Made by a program: the position numbers and the translations under genes
The notes under the pieces: model-generated
Told to the model about the DNA's origin: nothing
What the model saw: the letters and a program-made list of their open reading frames with translations, nothing else
The model's database searches: none
NCBI GenBank assembly: GCA_035457105.1
Contig: DATIBX010000738.1
Coordinates: forward strand, 1-13,357
Origin: PSRF01 sp035457105
Lineage (GTDB): Bacteria > Acidobacteriota > Blastocatellia > Pyrinomonadales > Pyrinomonadaceae
DNA length: 13,357 nucleotides
Direction: 5' to 3'
Shown here: one piece after another, positions 1-8,432 of the stretch
Layout of the letters: each line of letters starts with the position of its first letter
Numbering within the stretch: the stretch's first letter is position 1

Positions 1-585
1 CGGCGACATATAGACCACCGTGCCCATCACGGTTCCCGCATCAGTGTTGACGAGAGCCCGCGTTGGAGCTTCAGTATCGGTGTCGGACCGTGAGACCTCT
101 GTTAGTTTGACGAGCCCGAAGTCGAGGAGTTTCACAAAGCCATCCCGATTGCGAAGCATGACATTCTCAGGCTTGACGTCACGATGGATGATGCCCGCCT
201 CGTGGGCCGCAGCGAGTCCAGTGGCTATTTGGATTCCGATGTCTAACGTTTCAGAAAAAGTAAGCCGGCCGCGTCTGAGTTTTTGGCGCAGAGTGACGCC
301 GTCTATGTACTCAGTCGCAATGAAGCGCATCGGATCAGCGTTCCCGATTTCGTAGATAGTGATTATGTTTTGATGGTTGAGACTGGAAGCTGACTTTGCC
401 TCCTGGATGAAGCGTCGCATGCGCTGTTCGTCTGTGGCGACTGAGGAGGGTAATACCTTAAGAGCTACAGTGCGGTCCAACTCGATGTCACGGGCGAGGT
501 AGACGTCTCCCATCCCACCCGCGCCAATGTGGGAGCGAATTTCGTAGCGACCGAGTTTAGTGCCTGGCTGAATGCGTGACGTCAT
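1..585 (-). CDS. Serine/threonine protein kinase, N-terminal part (cut by window edge)
   Basis: This is a PknB-type (Hanks-type) cytoplasmic kinase that would phosphorylate Ser/Thr on partner proteins. Reading the minus strand from the ATG at 585-583 gives 195 uninterrupted codons to the edge. Visible motifs are the glycine loop GAGGMGDVY (about residues 21-29), the ATP-anchoring Lys43 in VALKVL, the alpha-C Glu62 in FIQEAK, the catalytic loop HRDVKPEN (134-141), the Mg-binding DFG (155-157), and the start of the activation-segment end, MGTVVYMSP. All residues needed for catalysis are present, so an active kinase is expected. It matches the complete kinase at 8433 at about 59% over the first 145 residues (hand count, no gaps), so a TM helix and a sensor or TPR region may follow outside the window. 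No clear Shine-Dalgarno precedes the ATG; the start is chosen because the usual short lead into the kinase fold begins there. Confidence 0.95.
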   Translation of the reverse strand, partial: MTSRIQPGTKLGRYEIRSHIGAGGMGDVYLARDIELDRTVALKVLPSSVATDEQRMRRFIQEAKSASSLNHQNIITIYEIGNADPMRFIATEYIDGVTLRQKLRRGRLTFSETLDIGIQIATGLAAAHEAGIIHRDVKPENVMLRNRDGFVKLLDFGLVKLTEVSRSDTDTEAPTRALVNTDAGTVMGTVVYMSP

Positions 586-810
586 CGGGGTGGTCCGGAT
601 AGCAAACGCCCGCGGATTTTAACTTAGGTTCGTAAATTGTAGTAGGGCCAGAGTCTAGTCAAGAGCGCGATGTACTCGAAATAGATTTCGCCTCATAAAG
701 ATAGTTCTCAATCCCAGCCGGTGCGTTAACAATATAAGGCGAAGTAATGCTTTCACCAGGCTTTCCGTCTTAGCTAGCCTTCGCCGAGACACTTTGAAGA
801 GAAAATCCTC
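586..810. other. Divergent intergenic region between kinase and membrane NTPase
   Basis: These 225 bp separate two divergently transcribed genes and must hold the start signals of both. A poor candidate promoter for the kinase is listed separately. On the plus strand a TATAAG lies at 733-738 without a recognisable -35 at normal spacing. A purine-rich GAAGAGA (796-802) sits about 8 nt before the NTPase ATG and may serve as a weak ribosome binding site. I see no tRNA, convincing small gene or repeat here. Confidence 0.5.
636..662 (-). promoter_or_regulatory. Possible promoter of the left-edge kinase gene
   Basis: On the minus strand TTGACT (657-662) and TACAAT (636-641) resemble sigma70 -35 and -10 hexamers, each one base off consensus. 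The spacer is only 15 bp, shorter than the usual 16-18, and the site lies about 50 bp upstream of the kinase ATG. A second -10-like TAAAAT follows closer to the gene. This is pattern matching only. Confidence 0.2.
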
Positions 811-3800
811 ATGAATGACACTCTGCAAATCGTCGTAACAGTTCTTGGCATTGTCAGCCAACTCTTATTGCTGGGGAAGCACTTCAAAGAGCAAGACACG
901 CCAGTCTCCTCCCCTGCAGATCCGCAGGTCGGCCTTGTCGACTCGAAGAGAAGTCGCTTTCGAAACCGAATGGATTTAAGTTTTGCATTAATTTGCGCGG
1001 CATTCTTTTCATTACTTCTGACCGATTCGCTCCTTATCTCAGGTAAGAACCCATCCCCAGGTCTGAGCACAATTCTGACCGTTCTGGTTATTACGTTCGT
1101 GATAGTCACCGTCATGGTTGCGGCATGGTGGCTGAATCTTACTGAAATAGTGACCGGGTGTTTAGCTATTACAACGCTCGTTGTCCTGATAATTGCGAAC
1201 GGAGGGCCGTTCTTCGCATCTTCAGGGGACTCGGTTGCCGGGCTCTCTCTACTTCTCCCAATCTTGTCCCTATTGACTATTACTTCGGCTACTTTGATCT
1301 ACGCGCTGGGCAATCCTTTAAGTCGAACGATACGGAAAAATCGTAGAACAATGGTCACGTCGACTCTGGTATCGCTGGTAATTATTTCTGGGGCGGCACT
1401 GGGAAAACAACTTGCTTTGAATGTCAAAAACGATTCACGCACGCCGCGACTGATATCGTCTGACGCAAAAGCCCTGGCCATGAATGTGACCCGTCAAAGC
1501 CTGGCAGAGCGACGTAGGTTTTATAAATTAGCTTCCGAAATTAGTCTTGGTCCTATATATCAAAAATACCTGAGAACGATTCAGCAGAATCAATCCTATA
1601 CGTTGCAAAGCAGTTCGCGTCCGGCTCCGTCACTTGAGCCTCTTGCGGCTCCATTAGCTTCTAAAAGCGGTACCGCCACGAAAGCGAGTGCACCAGCACC
1701 CGAGGAAAACAGTCCCAAGCCCGCAACAACGCCTATCGGAAAGAGTTCGTCACGCGCAGTAGAAGAACGAACATTACTCAAGGAGATTATTAACGACGCC
1801 TTCAATCGCGGGGATTGGACGCTCGCCCAAAATCTGCAGCAAGCTTACTACCGAAGTGGAAATCCACCTGACATTCTCAAAGAGCAAGGCGTGGAAAGAA
1901 CTGACCTCCTGGCCCAATATTTCGATGCCTCGGACGTAAATAGCAAGCAGAAGTACATTAATGAACGACTAAACTGGATCCATCCCGCGGGCCTCGACCA
2001 GCAGTCTCAAGCAACGATCTACTTGCCAGGCACTACTGCCGAAGAAAGGTTTAATACAACAAGTCAGTTTAGAGTGTTTACAGTTCTCTACGATCAACCT
2101 AACTTGCGGCAAAAGATCCTGAAAGAGTTTGAATATCCCGAAGAGATGCGCCAGTTTTTCCGGGAACGTGACGACAAACTAGACACGCGCATCAGGTTGC
2201 TGGAAGGATTACAGACACCCCTCGAAAGCAGGCTCTACAAGCCCACTCTATTCCCGAAAACCGAAGCAAGTATTAACAATACTCAGTTGCAGACGCAGAT
2301 GAGCTTACCGAAAGGTGAAGAGGCTTATGTGGCTTACCGGGAATATAAGAGCTTGGCCTCATTGCTGATAAAACAGAATTTCAAAGGAAAAGTTGATGAA
2401 GGTAAAATTGACGAACTTTCATCGATGTTCGGTGAGCTAGACGATTCGACCCAGGATGCATTTCTTAATTATGTAATCAACAACAAAACGATCGCCTCGG
2501 AGAAGGTCTACCAGATGCTTCTGGTTTTCGAGCCACTCTCGAGTGATTTCAGCGCCTTAGCAGCCTCACAGGATCCATTTGTTACAGAAACGCTTGCTTC
2601 AATGTTTGGCGGAACGCGCTTTGAAAAGAATGAAATTCAGGCGCTTTACGACAAGATCTATTCCGTTCCCAGTAGAGACGCAAAGGATGTCTTACTGCAA
2701 CTGATCAGGAGTGAGACACCTGACTTACCCGTTAAGCGAATCTTTCAGCCGAAGGTTTTCGCACTCATTAAACAAATCGATCAGTACCTCGGCTCCGACA
2801 AAAACGATTTTTTTAATGCCGTTGCGGATCCTGTTTGGCTAGTGATCCACAACATTGCCGAGACTGAATCGGGTAGGCCGAATGTAGGTGAAAGCACTAG
2901 GAACCTCCAGAGCAATCTGCAGGCTCTTCGAGCCTTGCAAAACGATGATCAGGCAGGACTTTTACAGCAACTTGCAATCACTTTTTATCAGCCCGGTGGC
3001 CCCTACTCACTCGATCCAGTTCGATTGCTTATCGCTCAGGCACAATCATGGAATGACAATGCCGCCCTGGTCTGTGCATCCTTTATTTCCTTACCGCTCT
3101 TGCTTCTATGCGTTCTGTTGGGCGGCTTTCTTTCAGGAAAACTCGTCGCACGTGATCGTATGCGCGAATTGATTAGGGAAGAGACTAGCAGCTTCCCTGC
3201 TGATTCAACCACACTTGGCACTCCCGTTGAGTTAGTTGGGCGCGAGGAGACCATTCGCACTCTCCGAAGCTTGGCTGAACGTGGTTGGAGTACGATCGGC
3301 GTTGTTGGTCGTCGGGGTGTCGGAAAATCACGATTGCTTTTTTCGCTCTTCAAGGAACCATTTTCGAATGTCGCTACTCCAACGATCAGAGTGTGGGTGT
3401 CTTCGCCCAGCAAATTTCAAGAAGAAGATTTTATCTACAGCATGTTTGAAAGGCTCGCTCTCAGCACCGAAGGGACAATTGCTAACTATCTCAACGCCAA
3501 GCCTCTTTCTGTACGAAGAATGGAGAGCAAGGCGGCTCACGTTGCAACATGGTGCTATGCCGCGGCACTTGTGATCCTCGGATTTTTGGTTTTGCAAATG
3601 TTCGATCGCCTGACTCGTGCAGACATAATCGTCACATGGTTACCCATCCTGGTTATTGTTTGCGCTAGTCTATGGACGATGATTGACTACCTCTCAAAAC
3701 GTCAACCCGTAAATCTTTCACCTTGGTTACAGCGCGATCGAACTCACAATCCTCATACAGTCATGCTTTATAAAGAGGTTTACGACGTGTTGCGATCGCT

Positions 3801-4932
3801 GAAGGCACGTCAGAACACTACAATCGGCAGATTTCCAAATGCCAAAGCAGCGCTAAGGATGGTTGCGCTAATAGTGCTCGGCCTCGTGTTCATAGCGTCG
3901 ACGTCGTTCACGCTCTTAAGTTTTCGTCGATGGGCAGGACTCGAGGAACTGCTTTTTGCGGGATTGATCATTGTCCTTTCCGTGTGGGGATGGATTTATG
4001 TCTATCAACAAGATACTGCTCAGGAACAATCGATAGCCAGTCATGGTCAAAGCTTGATGTCGCTTATAGCAGACTACCGCTCATTTGCGACCACAATTGT
4101 TTACCGTTTGAGCCAGGGCGCACTTGGTCACAAGCGGGAAAGAAAGTTCTCGGTGCTCATCTGTGTGGATGAGTTAGATAAGGTCGTTGACTTCGAGGAG
4201 ATTCGTGCTTTCGTGCGAAGGATTAAAGCGATTTTTGAAGTGCCGGGCGTTTACTATTACGTCTCACTTGCTGAGGATACCCTGACGTCCCTTTATCTGG
4301 GGCCAGCCGCCGGTAAGAACGAGATCGACAGTGCATTCGACCACATTATTCGTATCCCGCAACTGCCCGCGGGCATCGGCGAGAGTATCGCTGCTAAATA
4401 TCTCGAGTCGCATGGTATGACTAACCAGCGACCAAGGCTTTCTCGAGCTATTTCTACTCTCTCTTTCGGGGTAGCCCGCGACATCATCAGGAGGTGCGAC
4501 GAACTGATTGCGCGCGAGGATCGAGATTTAGTGGTGGCGGCCGACCTTGCTGACGCGCTCAAACGAATGCACATTCGAATGGGTTACGAACTGCACCAAT
4601 TGACAAAATCTCAGGTCACGAGGCTAGTGAATGTACGGTCTGATATGGCCGCACTGGCTGCTCGAACCATCATTAGTGATGACAAGCTAGCATCCGACTC
4701 CGATGAGCGACTTGTCTTGCTTGTTTGGTTGATCTCTTTGATTGAAGTTGCTTCCGAAATTTCGGACCAAGAAGCTTGGTTGCAACTTACTGACGAACAG
4801 TGTGCAATCGGATATCGACTTTCCATCGATTCGGTGGACGATCTTCGTAGTGAGATGGAAGACCTGCATATTCGGGTGCTGAGATTTGTTCAGGAATCGA
4901 CCGGCAGGCCAACTCCTCAAATTGCTGCCTGA
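811..4932 (+). CDS. Large multi-pass membrane P-loop NTPase, KAP-like
   Basis: This 1373-residue membrane protein has a C-terminal NTPase. Six hydrophobic segments occupy about residues 5-22, 55-78, 86-108, 110-130, 142-167 and 180-200. A mostly helical region follows (about 200-750) with an Ala/Pro/Ser-rich linker at 268-317, then a seventh helix at 752-776. The NTPase opens with VGREE (809-813), Walker A GRRGVGKS (833-840) and Walker B ICVDELDKV (1117-1125, acidic pair D1120/E1121), with a later GVARDIIRR (1220-1228) resembling the arginine motif of KAP proteins. Four more helices (about 913-930, 938-958, 1015-1038, 1046-1066) lie between Walker A and B, an arrangement known from KAP NTPases and related YobI-like ATPases. 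Basic loops (KRSRFRNR, RTIRKNRR, and the stretch after helix 7) place 200-750 outside the cytoplasm and the NTPase inside. I do not recognise the 200-750 region. The VGRE lead resembles AAA/STAND ATPases, so exact family assignment is open. Substrate and role are unknown. Confidence 0.85.
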   Translation: MNDTLQIVVTVLGIVSQLLLLGKHFKEQDTPVSSPADPQVGLVDSKRSRFRNRMDLSFALICAAFFSLLLTDSLLISGKNPSPGLSTILTVLVITFVIVTVMVAAWWLNLTEIVTGCLAITTLVVLIIANGGPFFASSGDSVAGLSLLLPILSLLTITSATLIYALGNPLSRTIRKNRRTMVTSTLVSLVIISGAALGKQLALNVKNDSRTPRLISSDAKALAMNVTRQSLAERRRFYKLASEISLGPIYQKYLRTIQQNQSYTLQSSSRPAPSLEPLAAPLASKSGTATKASAPAPEENSPKPATTPIGKSSSRAVEERTLLKEIINDAFNRGDWTLAQNLQQAYYRSGNPPDILKEQGVERTDLLAQYFDASDVNSKQKYINERLNWIHPAGLDQQSQATIYLPGTTAEERFNTTSQFRVFTVLYDQPNLRQKILKEFEYPEEMRQFFRERDDKLDTRIRLLEGLQTPLESRLYKPTLFPKTEASINNTQLQTQMSLPKGEEAYVAYREYKSLASLLIKQNFKGKVDEGKIDELSSMFGELDDSTQDAFLNYVINNKTIASEKVYQMLLVFEPLSSDFSALAASQDPFVTETLASMFGGTRFEKNEIQALYDKIYSVPSRDAKDVLLQLIRSETPDLPVKRIFQPKVFALIKQIDQYLGSDKNDFFNAVADPVWLVIHNIAETESGRPNVGESTRNLQSNLQALRALQNDDQAGLLQQLAITFYQPGGPYSLDPVRLLIAQAQSWNDNAALVCASFISLPLLLLCVLLGGFLSGKLVARDRMRELIREETSSFPADSTTLGTPVELVGREETIRTLRSLAERGWSTIGVVGRRGVGKSRLLFSLFKEPFSNVATPTIRVWVSSPSKFQEEDFIYSMFERLALSTEGTIANYLNAKPLSVRRMESKAAHVATWCYAAALVILGFLVLQMFDRLTRADIIVTWLPILVIVCASLWTMIDYLSKRQPVNLSPWLQRDRTHNPHTVMLYKEVYDVLRSLKARQNTTIGRFPNAKAALRMVALIVLGLVFIASTSFTLLSFRRWAGLEELLFAGLIIVLSVWGWIYVYQQDTAQEQSIASHGQSLMSLIADYRSFATTIVYRLSQGALGHKRERKFSVLICVDELDKVVDFEEIRAFVRRIKAIFEVPGVYYYVSLAEDTLTSLYLGPAAGKNEIDSAFDHIIRIPQLPAGIGESIAAKYLESHGMTNQRPRLSRAISTLSFGVARDIIRRCDELIAREDRDLVVAADLADALKRMHIRMGYELHQLTKSQVTRLVNVRSDMAALAARTIISDDKLASDSDERLVLLVWLISLIEVASEISDQEAWLQLTDEQCAIGYRLSIDSVDDLRSEMEDLHIRVLRFVQESTGRPTPQIAA

Positions 4933-4962
4933 TTCAAGAGAGCTTGGAAAGCGCGACAATAA

Positions 4963-4978
4963 CCCGCTAAAATGCGGG
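4963..4978. other. Small hairpin after the NTPase gene
   Basis: CCCGC and GCGGG (4963-4967 and 4974-4978) form a 5-bp G/C stem with a 6-nt A/T-rich loop, 31 bp after the NTPase stop. No T-run follows it, so it is at best a weak terminator or an mRNA structure in the 106-bp gap before the amidohydrolase. Confidence 0.3.
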
Positions 4979-5009
4979 CGCGATCTTTCAGACCCCTTGA
5001 ATGACCGGA

Positions 5010-5022
5010 AGCCGAATCGGCT
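5010..5022. promoter_or_regulatory. 13-bp palindrome just upstream of the amidohydrolase start
   Basis: AGCCGA-A-TCGGCT is a perfect 6+1+6 inverted repeat ending 16 nt before the ATG at 5039 and just ahead of the ribosome binding site GGGAAAGG (5026-5033). It could be an operator half-site pair or a small 5' leader hairpin that affects translation. No regulator is encoded next to it, so its function is a guess. Confidence 0.25.
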
Positions 5023-5038
5023 GACGGGAAAGGCCCAC

Positions 5039-8000
5039 ATGGTCTCCCAGTTACGGTTCACGCTCACGTTTTCCCTCCTCTTCATTTCAGTATTCCCCTC
5101 GCTTTCCCTGGCCCAAAAAGAGCTGAAGCACCGGATCGAGATTGTCAGCATTCGAGTGCACGAAGGCACCGAGCTGAGCTTCGACATCTCTCCGGATGGG
5201 CGATCCATTGTTTTCGATCTCCTTGGACAACTCTGGGTTATGCCAGCGCGAGGCGGCAGCGCTCGTGCAATTACAGATGCGGTACGCGACATCGCCGAAG
5301 ATTTCGATCCAGTATTCGCACCAGACGGCCATCGGATCGTTTTTCGGGGTGAACGAAATGGTCGCACCGGTCTATGGTTGCTTGATCTAGATTCTCAGAA
5401 ACCACCGCGTCAACTCACTCAGATTCCAAATCCCGAAGGTTTCGACCAAAACGCCGCCTGGTCACCCGATGGTCGTTCGGTTGCATTCACGCATGCGGTA
5501 CCACCCGATGCAACTGGAACCAAATGGCGTAGCGCCATTATGTTGCTCGACGTCGCTTCTGGATCTACACGAGAAGTTTCAATCTCTGGAACGTCAAGCA
5601 CGTTTCTGAGCGAGCCTGCCTGGGTGAAAGATGGAGGTCAGATCGCTTTCCTAACTCGTAAGGCACCAAATCAGCCTGGTGGTCGAGTTTGGGTTGTAGC
5701 AACTACCGGTGGACCAGCAACTCCCATCACAGCTGAGTCAGTATCGGCGCAAGCACCTGTATTCTTTGCTGACGGGCGACGCATGGCCTACTTCGCGCCG
5801 GACTCAGATGGCAAAACACAAATATGGATCCAAGACATCGAAGGTAACGCAACCAAGGGATCCCCCGTCCGTATGACTAATCACGACGACGTTGTTGCCA
5901 CTCGAATTCGCTTTGTCCCAAACAGCAACGCGTTGTTGTATTCGGCTGATGGACGGTTGTGGAGGGCGACCCCAGGCGAAGCAGACCAAAGAGCAATTCC
6001 CTTTACTGCGCAACTCTCAATCAAGCGAAGGCGCGACATCCTTCCTCCTGCCAGGTTTCCTGAACCAGGTCGGCAGGAACCGGCGAAGGGGTTTATGGGA
6101 CTCGCACTTTCACCAGACGGCCACCAGATTGGAATGCTTGCTCTGGGAAAACTGTGGTCCGTACCCATCAGCGGCGGCCCAAGAGCCATTGCGTCAGTCC
6201 CGTTCGAAGCGACTTCGCTTGCATGGTCGCCGAGTGGCGAGGAGGTCGCATGGTCAGCGGGTGTTGCGGACAACGAAGACCTTTTTGCAACTGATCTGAA
6301 GACCGGCGCGACCCGCCAGATTACATCGTTACCGGGTCGCGAGACCTTTCCGACCTACTCTCCGGATGGACGCTACCTGGCTTTTGTACACATGCGGGAC
6401 GGTGGAACACTTCGCGTAATAGACACTAAAGCCAGCAACGTTTCCGATATTGCAAAAACCAAAGACCTGGGTTCTATCGGTTCGGATTGGACTAGCCCGC
6501 CACAATGGAGTCCCGAGTCTGAAGGCCTCTTGGTTTGCGGAGGTCAACGTCCGGGCCAGCCAAGTTCCGCAACGTGGGTACCATTGGTGGGTGAACGACA
6601 AACGGTAACGAAGTTTCCGGATGCGCCGATCTTTCTGCGTTGGTTACCGAACAAGCTCGTTTTCGTACGACACGACCGCGTCTGGGAAGTTCCATTTGAT
6701 CGAACCGGGATGAAGTCTGAACCGAAACCAATAGGGACAGACGCCGCGCTTTATGCTTCCTCATCGCGCGCCGGCGACTTGCTCTTTGTGTCAGACGGAG
6801 GACTCAAGTTGCGTCTAGCGAACGGTGTAGATCAACGAATTGGGTGGCCCATGTCGTACACGCCGCCGGTTGCACCCGCAACGATCATCCGCAACGTTCG
6901 CATCATCGATGGGACGGGCGCAGCGATTTCTACTCCTCGCGATATTCTGATTGAGCGTGGACGAATCGTTAAGATCGCACCAAACGGGACCTTGACCAGC
7001 TCCAGCGCTAATGTGACTGATGCTGCGGGTCGTGTGGCGATTCCCGGTCTCATCGATCTTCATGCGCATACCTATCGTCCAGATTTGCTTCCAGGCTTTC
7101 TGTACTTCGGCGTAACCACGATTCGCGATCAGGGGTCTTCAATGGCACCACTCGTCGCATACACAGACGACATAGCAGCGGGAGTCCTTCCTGGACCACG
7201 AGTGGGTTACGGAGGTTTTCAATTCTATAGCGATTGGTCCTTCGATGAAGAGCAGGGTCGAGGCATCGAACCGGAAGCAGATCCAGAACACATAAAACGC
7301 TCTGTAGCACTGGCCCAGGCATTTGGTGCGCAACATATCAAAACCCGGACGTTCCGGCGTTGGGACATCAACGCTCGCATGATTGCCGAAGCTCATCGCC
7401 TGGGGATGCGAGCTACCGGTCACTGCTCAACGCAGTTGCCGCTGATCGCTGCTGGCATGGATGCTAAGGAACACACGGGTCTGTGTGGATCGCGAGGAAA
7501 CACTCATATCTATGACGATCTGGTGCAACTGTTCCGAGCAGCTCGCATTGGAGTGGTCCCGACGATCATTTATCTGGACTTTGCAGCTCGGATGAACGAA
7601 CGACCGGCGTTACTGGATGACGATCCAGAACTCGTTCCATTCCTACCTACGCGAGATAATTTCGATTGGATGGTGAAGTTACGCTCAACGGAAAAAGCGA
7701 AGTGGGCCAACGATGCGCGGCTCTGGCGCAAGGCCGTAGCCACTTTGTCGCGCGCTGGGGTCACAATCGGCACCGGGACTGATATCTGGCAAATCCCAAC
7801 CGGAGTGCATATGGAGTTGGAGGAACTGGTAGCAGCAGGACTAACTCCAGCTCAGGCTATTCAGGCAAGTACCGGTAACGCGGCAACAATCCTTGGTGCT
7901 GATAAGGATCTCGGCACAATTGAAGTGGGAAAGTGGGCCGATCTCATCTTGCTCGACGCCAATCCACTTTCCGACATCCGTAATACGCGACGCATTTGGC

Positions 8001-8065
8001 AGGTGGTACATAACGGAATGCTCGTGGATCGACCAGCAATCCTCAAGTCAATCAAACCACGATGA
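5039..8065 (+). CDS. Secreted PD40 beta-propeller / metal-dependent amidohydrolase fusion
   Basis: This 1008-residue exported hydrolase starts at the ATG at 5039, which is preceded by GGGAAAGG and opens directly with a signal peptide (hydrophobic core about residues 5-24, likely cleavage after SLSLA at 25). An in-frame ATG at 4886 would overlap the NTPase gene and put 51 charged residues ahead of the signal. Residues ~40-600 carry at least six PD40/WD40-like motifs of the form SPDGxxIxF (for example near 50, 94, 141, 358, 396 and 440), as in TolB propellers. From about 612 an amidohydrolase domain follows, with HAH (675-677), a candidate carbamylated Lys768, His795, His812 and Asp915 in GTGTDIW, all expected metal ligands of the imidazolonepropionase-like branch. 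It ends with the usual lead-out GTIEVGKWADLILLD. The family would hydrolyse a cyclic amide, dipeptide or similar bond; the substrate cannot be told. The gene follows the NTPase by 106 bp and may be co-transcribed or independent. Confidence 0.92.
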   Translation: MVSQLRFTLTFSLLFISVFPSLSLAQKELKHRIEIVSIRVHEGTELSFDISPDGRSIVFDLLGQLWVMPARGGSARAITDAVRDIAEDFDPVFAPDGHRIVFRGERNGRTGLWLLDLDSQKPPRQLTQIPNPEGFDQNAAWSPDGRSVAFTHAVPPDATGTKWRSAIMLLDVASGSTREVSISGTSSTFLSEPAWVKDGGQIAFLTRKAPNQPGGRVWVVATTGGPATPITAESVSAQAPVFFADGRRMAYFAPDSDGKTQIWIQDIEGNATKGSPVRMTNHDDVVATRIRFVPNSNALLYSADGRLWRATPGEADQRAIPFTAQLSIKRRRDILPPARFPEPGRQEPAKGFMGLALSPDGHQIGMLALGKLWSVPISGGPRAIASVPFEATSLAWSPSGEEVAWSAGVADNEDLFATDLKTGATRQITSLPGRETFPTYSPDGRYLAFVHMRDGGTLRVIDTKASNVSDIAKTKDLGSIGSDWTSPPQWSPESEGLLVCGGQRPGQPSSATWVPLVGERQTVTKFPDAPIFLRWLPNKLVFVRHDRVWEVPFDRTGMKSEPKPIGTDAALYASSSRAGDLLFVSDGGLKLRLANGVDQRIGWPMSYTPPVAPATIIRNVRIIDGTGAAISTPRDILIERGRIVKIAPNGTLTSSSANVTDAAGRVAIPGLIDLHAHTYRPDLLPGFLYFGVTTIRDQGSSMAPLVAYTDDIAAGVLPGPRVGYGGFQFYSDWSFDEEQGRGIEPEADPEHIKRSVALAQAFGAQHIKTRTFRRWDINARMIAEAHRLGMRATGHCSTQLPLIAAGMDAKEHTGLCGSRGNTHIYDDLVQLFRAARIGVVPTIIYLDFAARMNERPALLDDDPELVPFLPTRDNFDWMVKLRSTEKAKWANDARLWRKAVATLSRAGVTIGTGTDIWQIPTGVHMELEELVAAGLTPAQAIQASTGNAATILGADKDLGTIEVGKWADLILLDANPLSDIRNTRRIWQVVHNGMLVDRPAILKSIKPR

Positions 8066-8432
8066 TCGATACGTCCTATCAAGATCCATCTCTGTGCGAC
8101 CTCTGTGTTCTTTGTGTCTTCTTAGGCGGCCTCAATTTGTAAGACGAACTACCACGGAGACACGGAGAACACAAAGGTGGCAGGGAGAAATCCACTCGAA
8201 ATACTTCGTTTTGTTACACAGAGATCGCTAGTTTGAGACTACGCGAGCTTGAGTGAGGTGGCTGATTGGCTCCGACTGTTCTATGATAGCCGCAATCAAG
8301 GGCTGCTTTCGTTATGGTTCCTATAGCTCTCTTAAGCAAATCATTCTGTCGGTGACCCAGACATTTGCCCTGCGCAAAATCAGCTCTTCCAGGTTTGGAA
8401 AATTGCTTCCAACGGCATTCGACTGATCAGGT
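8066..8432. other. 367-bp intergenic region with inverted repeat
   Basis: This is the longest gene-free stretch. Its left part (8090-8187) holds the degenerate inverted repeat listed separately. The right part (about 8190-8432) should contain the promoter of the kinase/TPR pair. A -10-like TATGAT lies at 8282-8287 but I see no -35 at normal spacing. No good Shine-Dalgarno precedes the 8433 ATG; only an AGG lies almost against it. I see no RNA gene or convincing small ORF. Confidence 0.6.
8090..8187. repeat. Degenerate long inverted repeat (intergenic repeat element)
   Basis: The left arm at 8090-8125 (CTCTGTGTTCTTTGTGTCT-like) and right arm at 8152-8187 (CACGGAGAACACAAAGG-like) are reverse complements over 36 positions with roughly 10 mismatches by hand, separated by 26 bp. 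The wording resembles an interspersed intergenic repeat I recall from several bacterial genomes, but that is memory and not a search. It lies about 25 bp after the amidohydrolase stop, so it may fold in the mRNA 3' end. Confidence 0.6.

Noticed and set aside
20..355. Plus-strand open frame opposite the left kinase
   Set aside because: It is antisense to a frame with complete kinase motifs and has no recognisable domain.
811..4932. Firm assignment of the NTPase as an anti-phage defence protein
   Set aside because: The architecture is compatible, but there is no neighbouring defence gene, mobile element or toxin-like domain in the window to support it.
4886..5038. Extended in-frame start (ATG at 4886) for the amidohydrolase
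   Set aside because: It overlaps the NTPase coding end, lacks a good ribosome binding site, and would bury the clear signal peptide behind 51 charged residues; 5039 has both an SD-like sequence and the signal peptide.
4687..5367. 226-codon minus-strand open frame across the NTPase/amidohydrolase junction
   Set aside because: It lies antisense to two well-supported genes and its translation is Ser/Arg-rich with no domain; a shadow frame.
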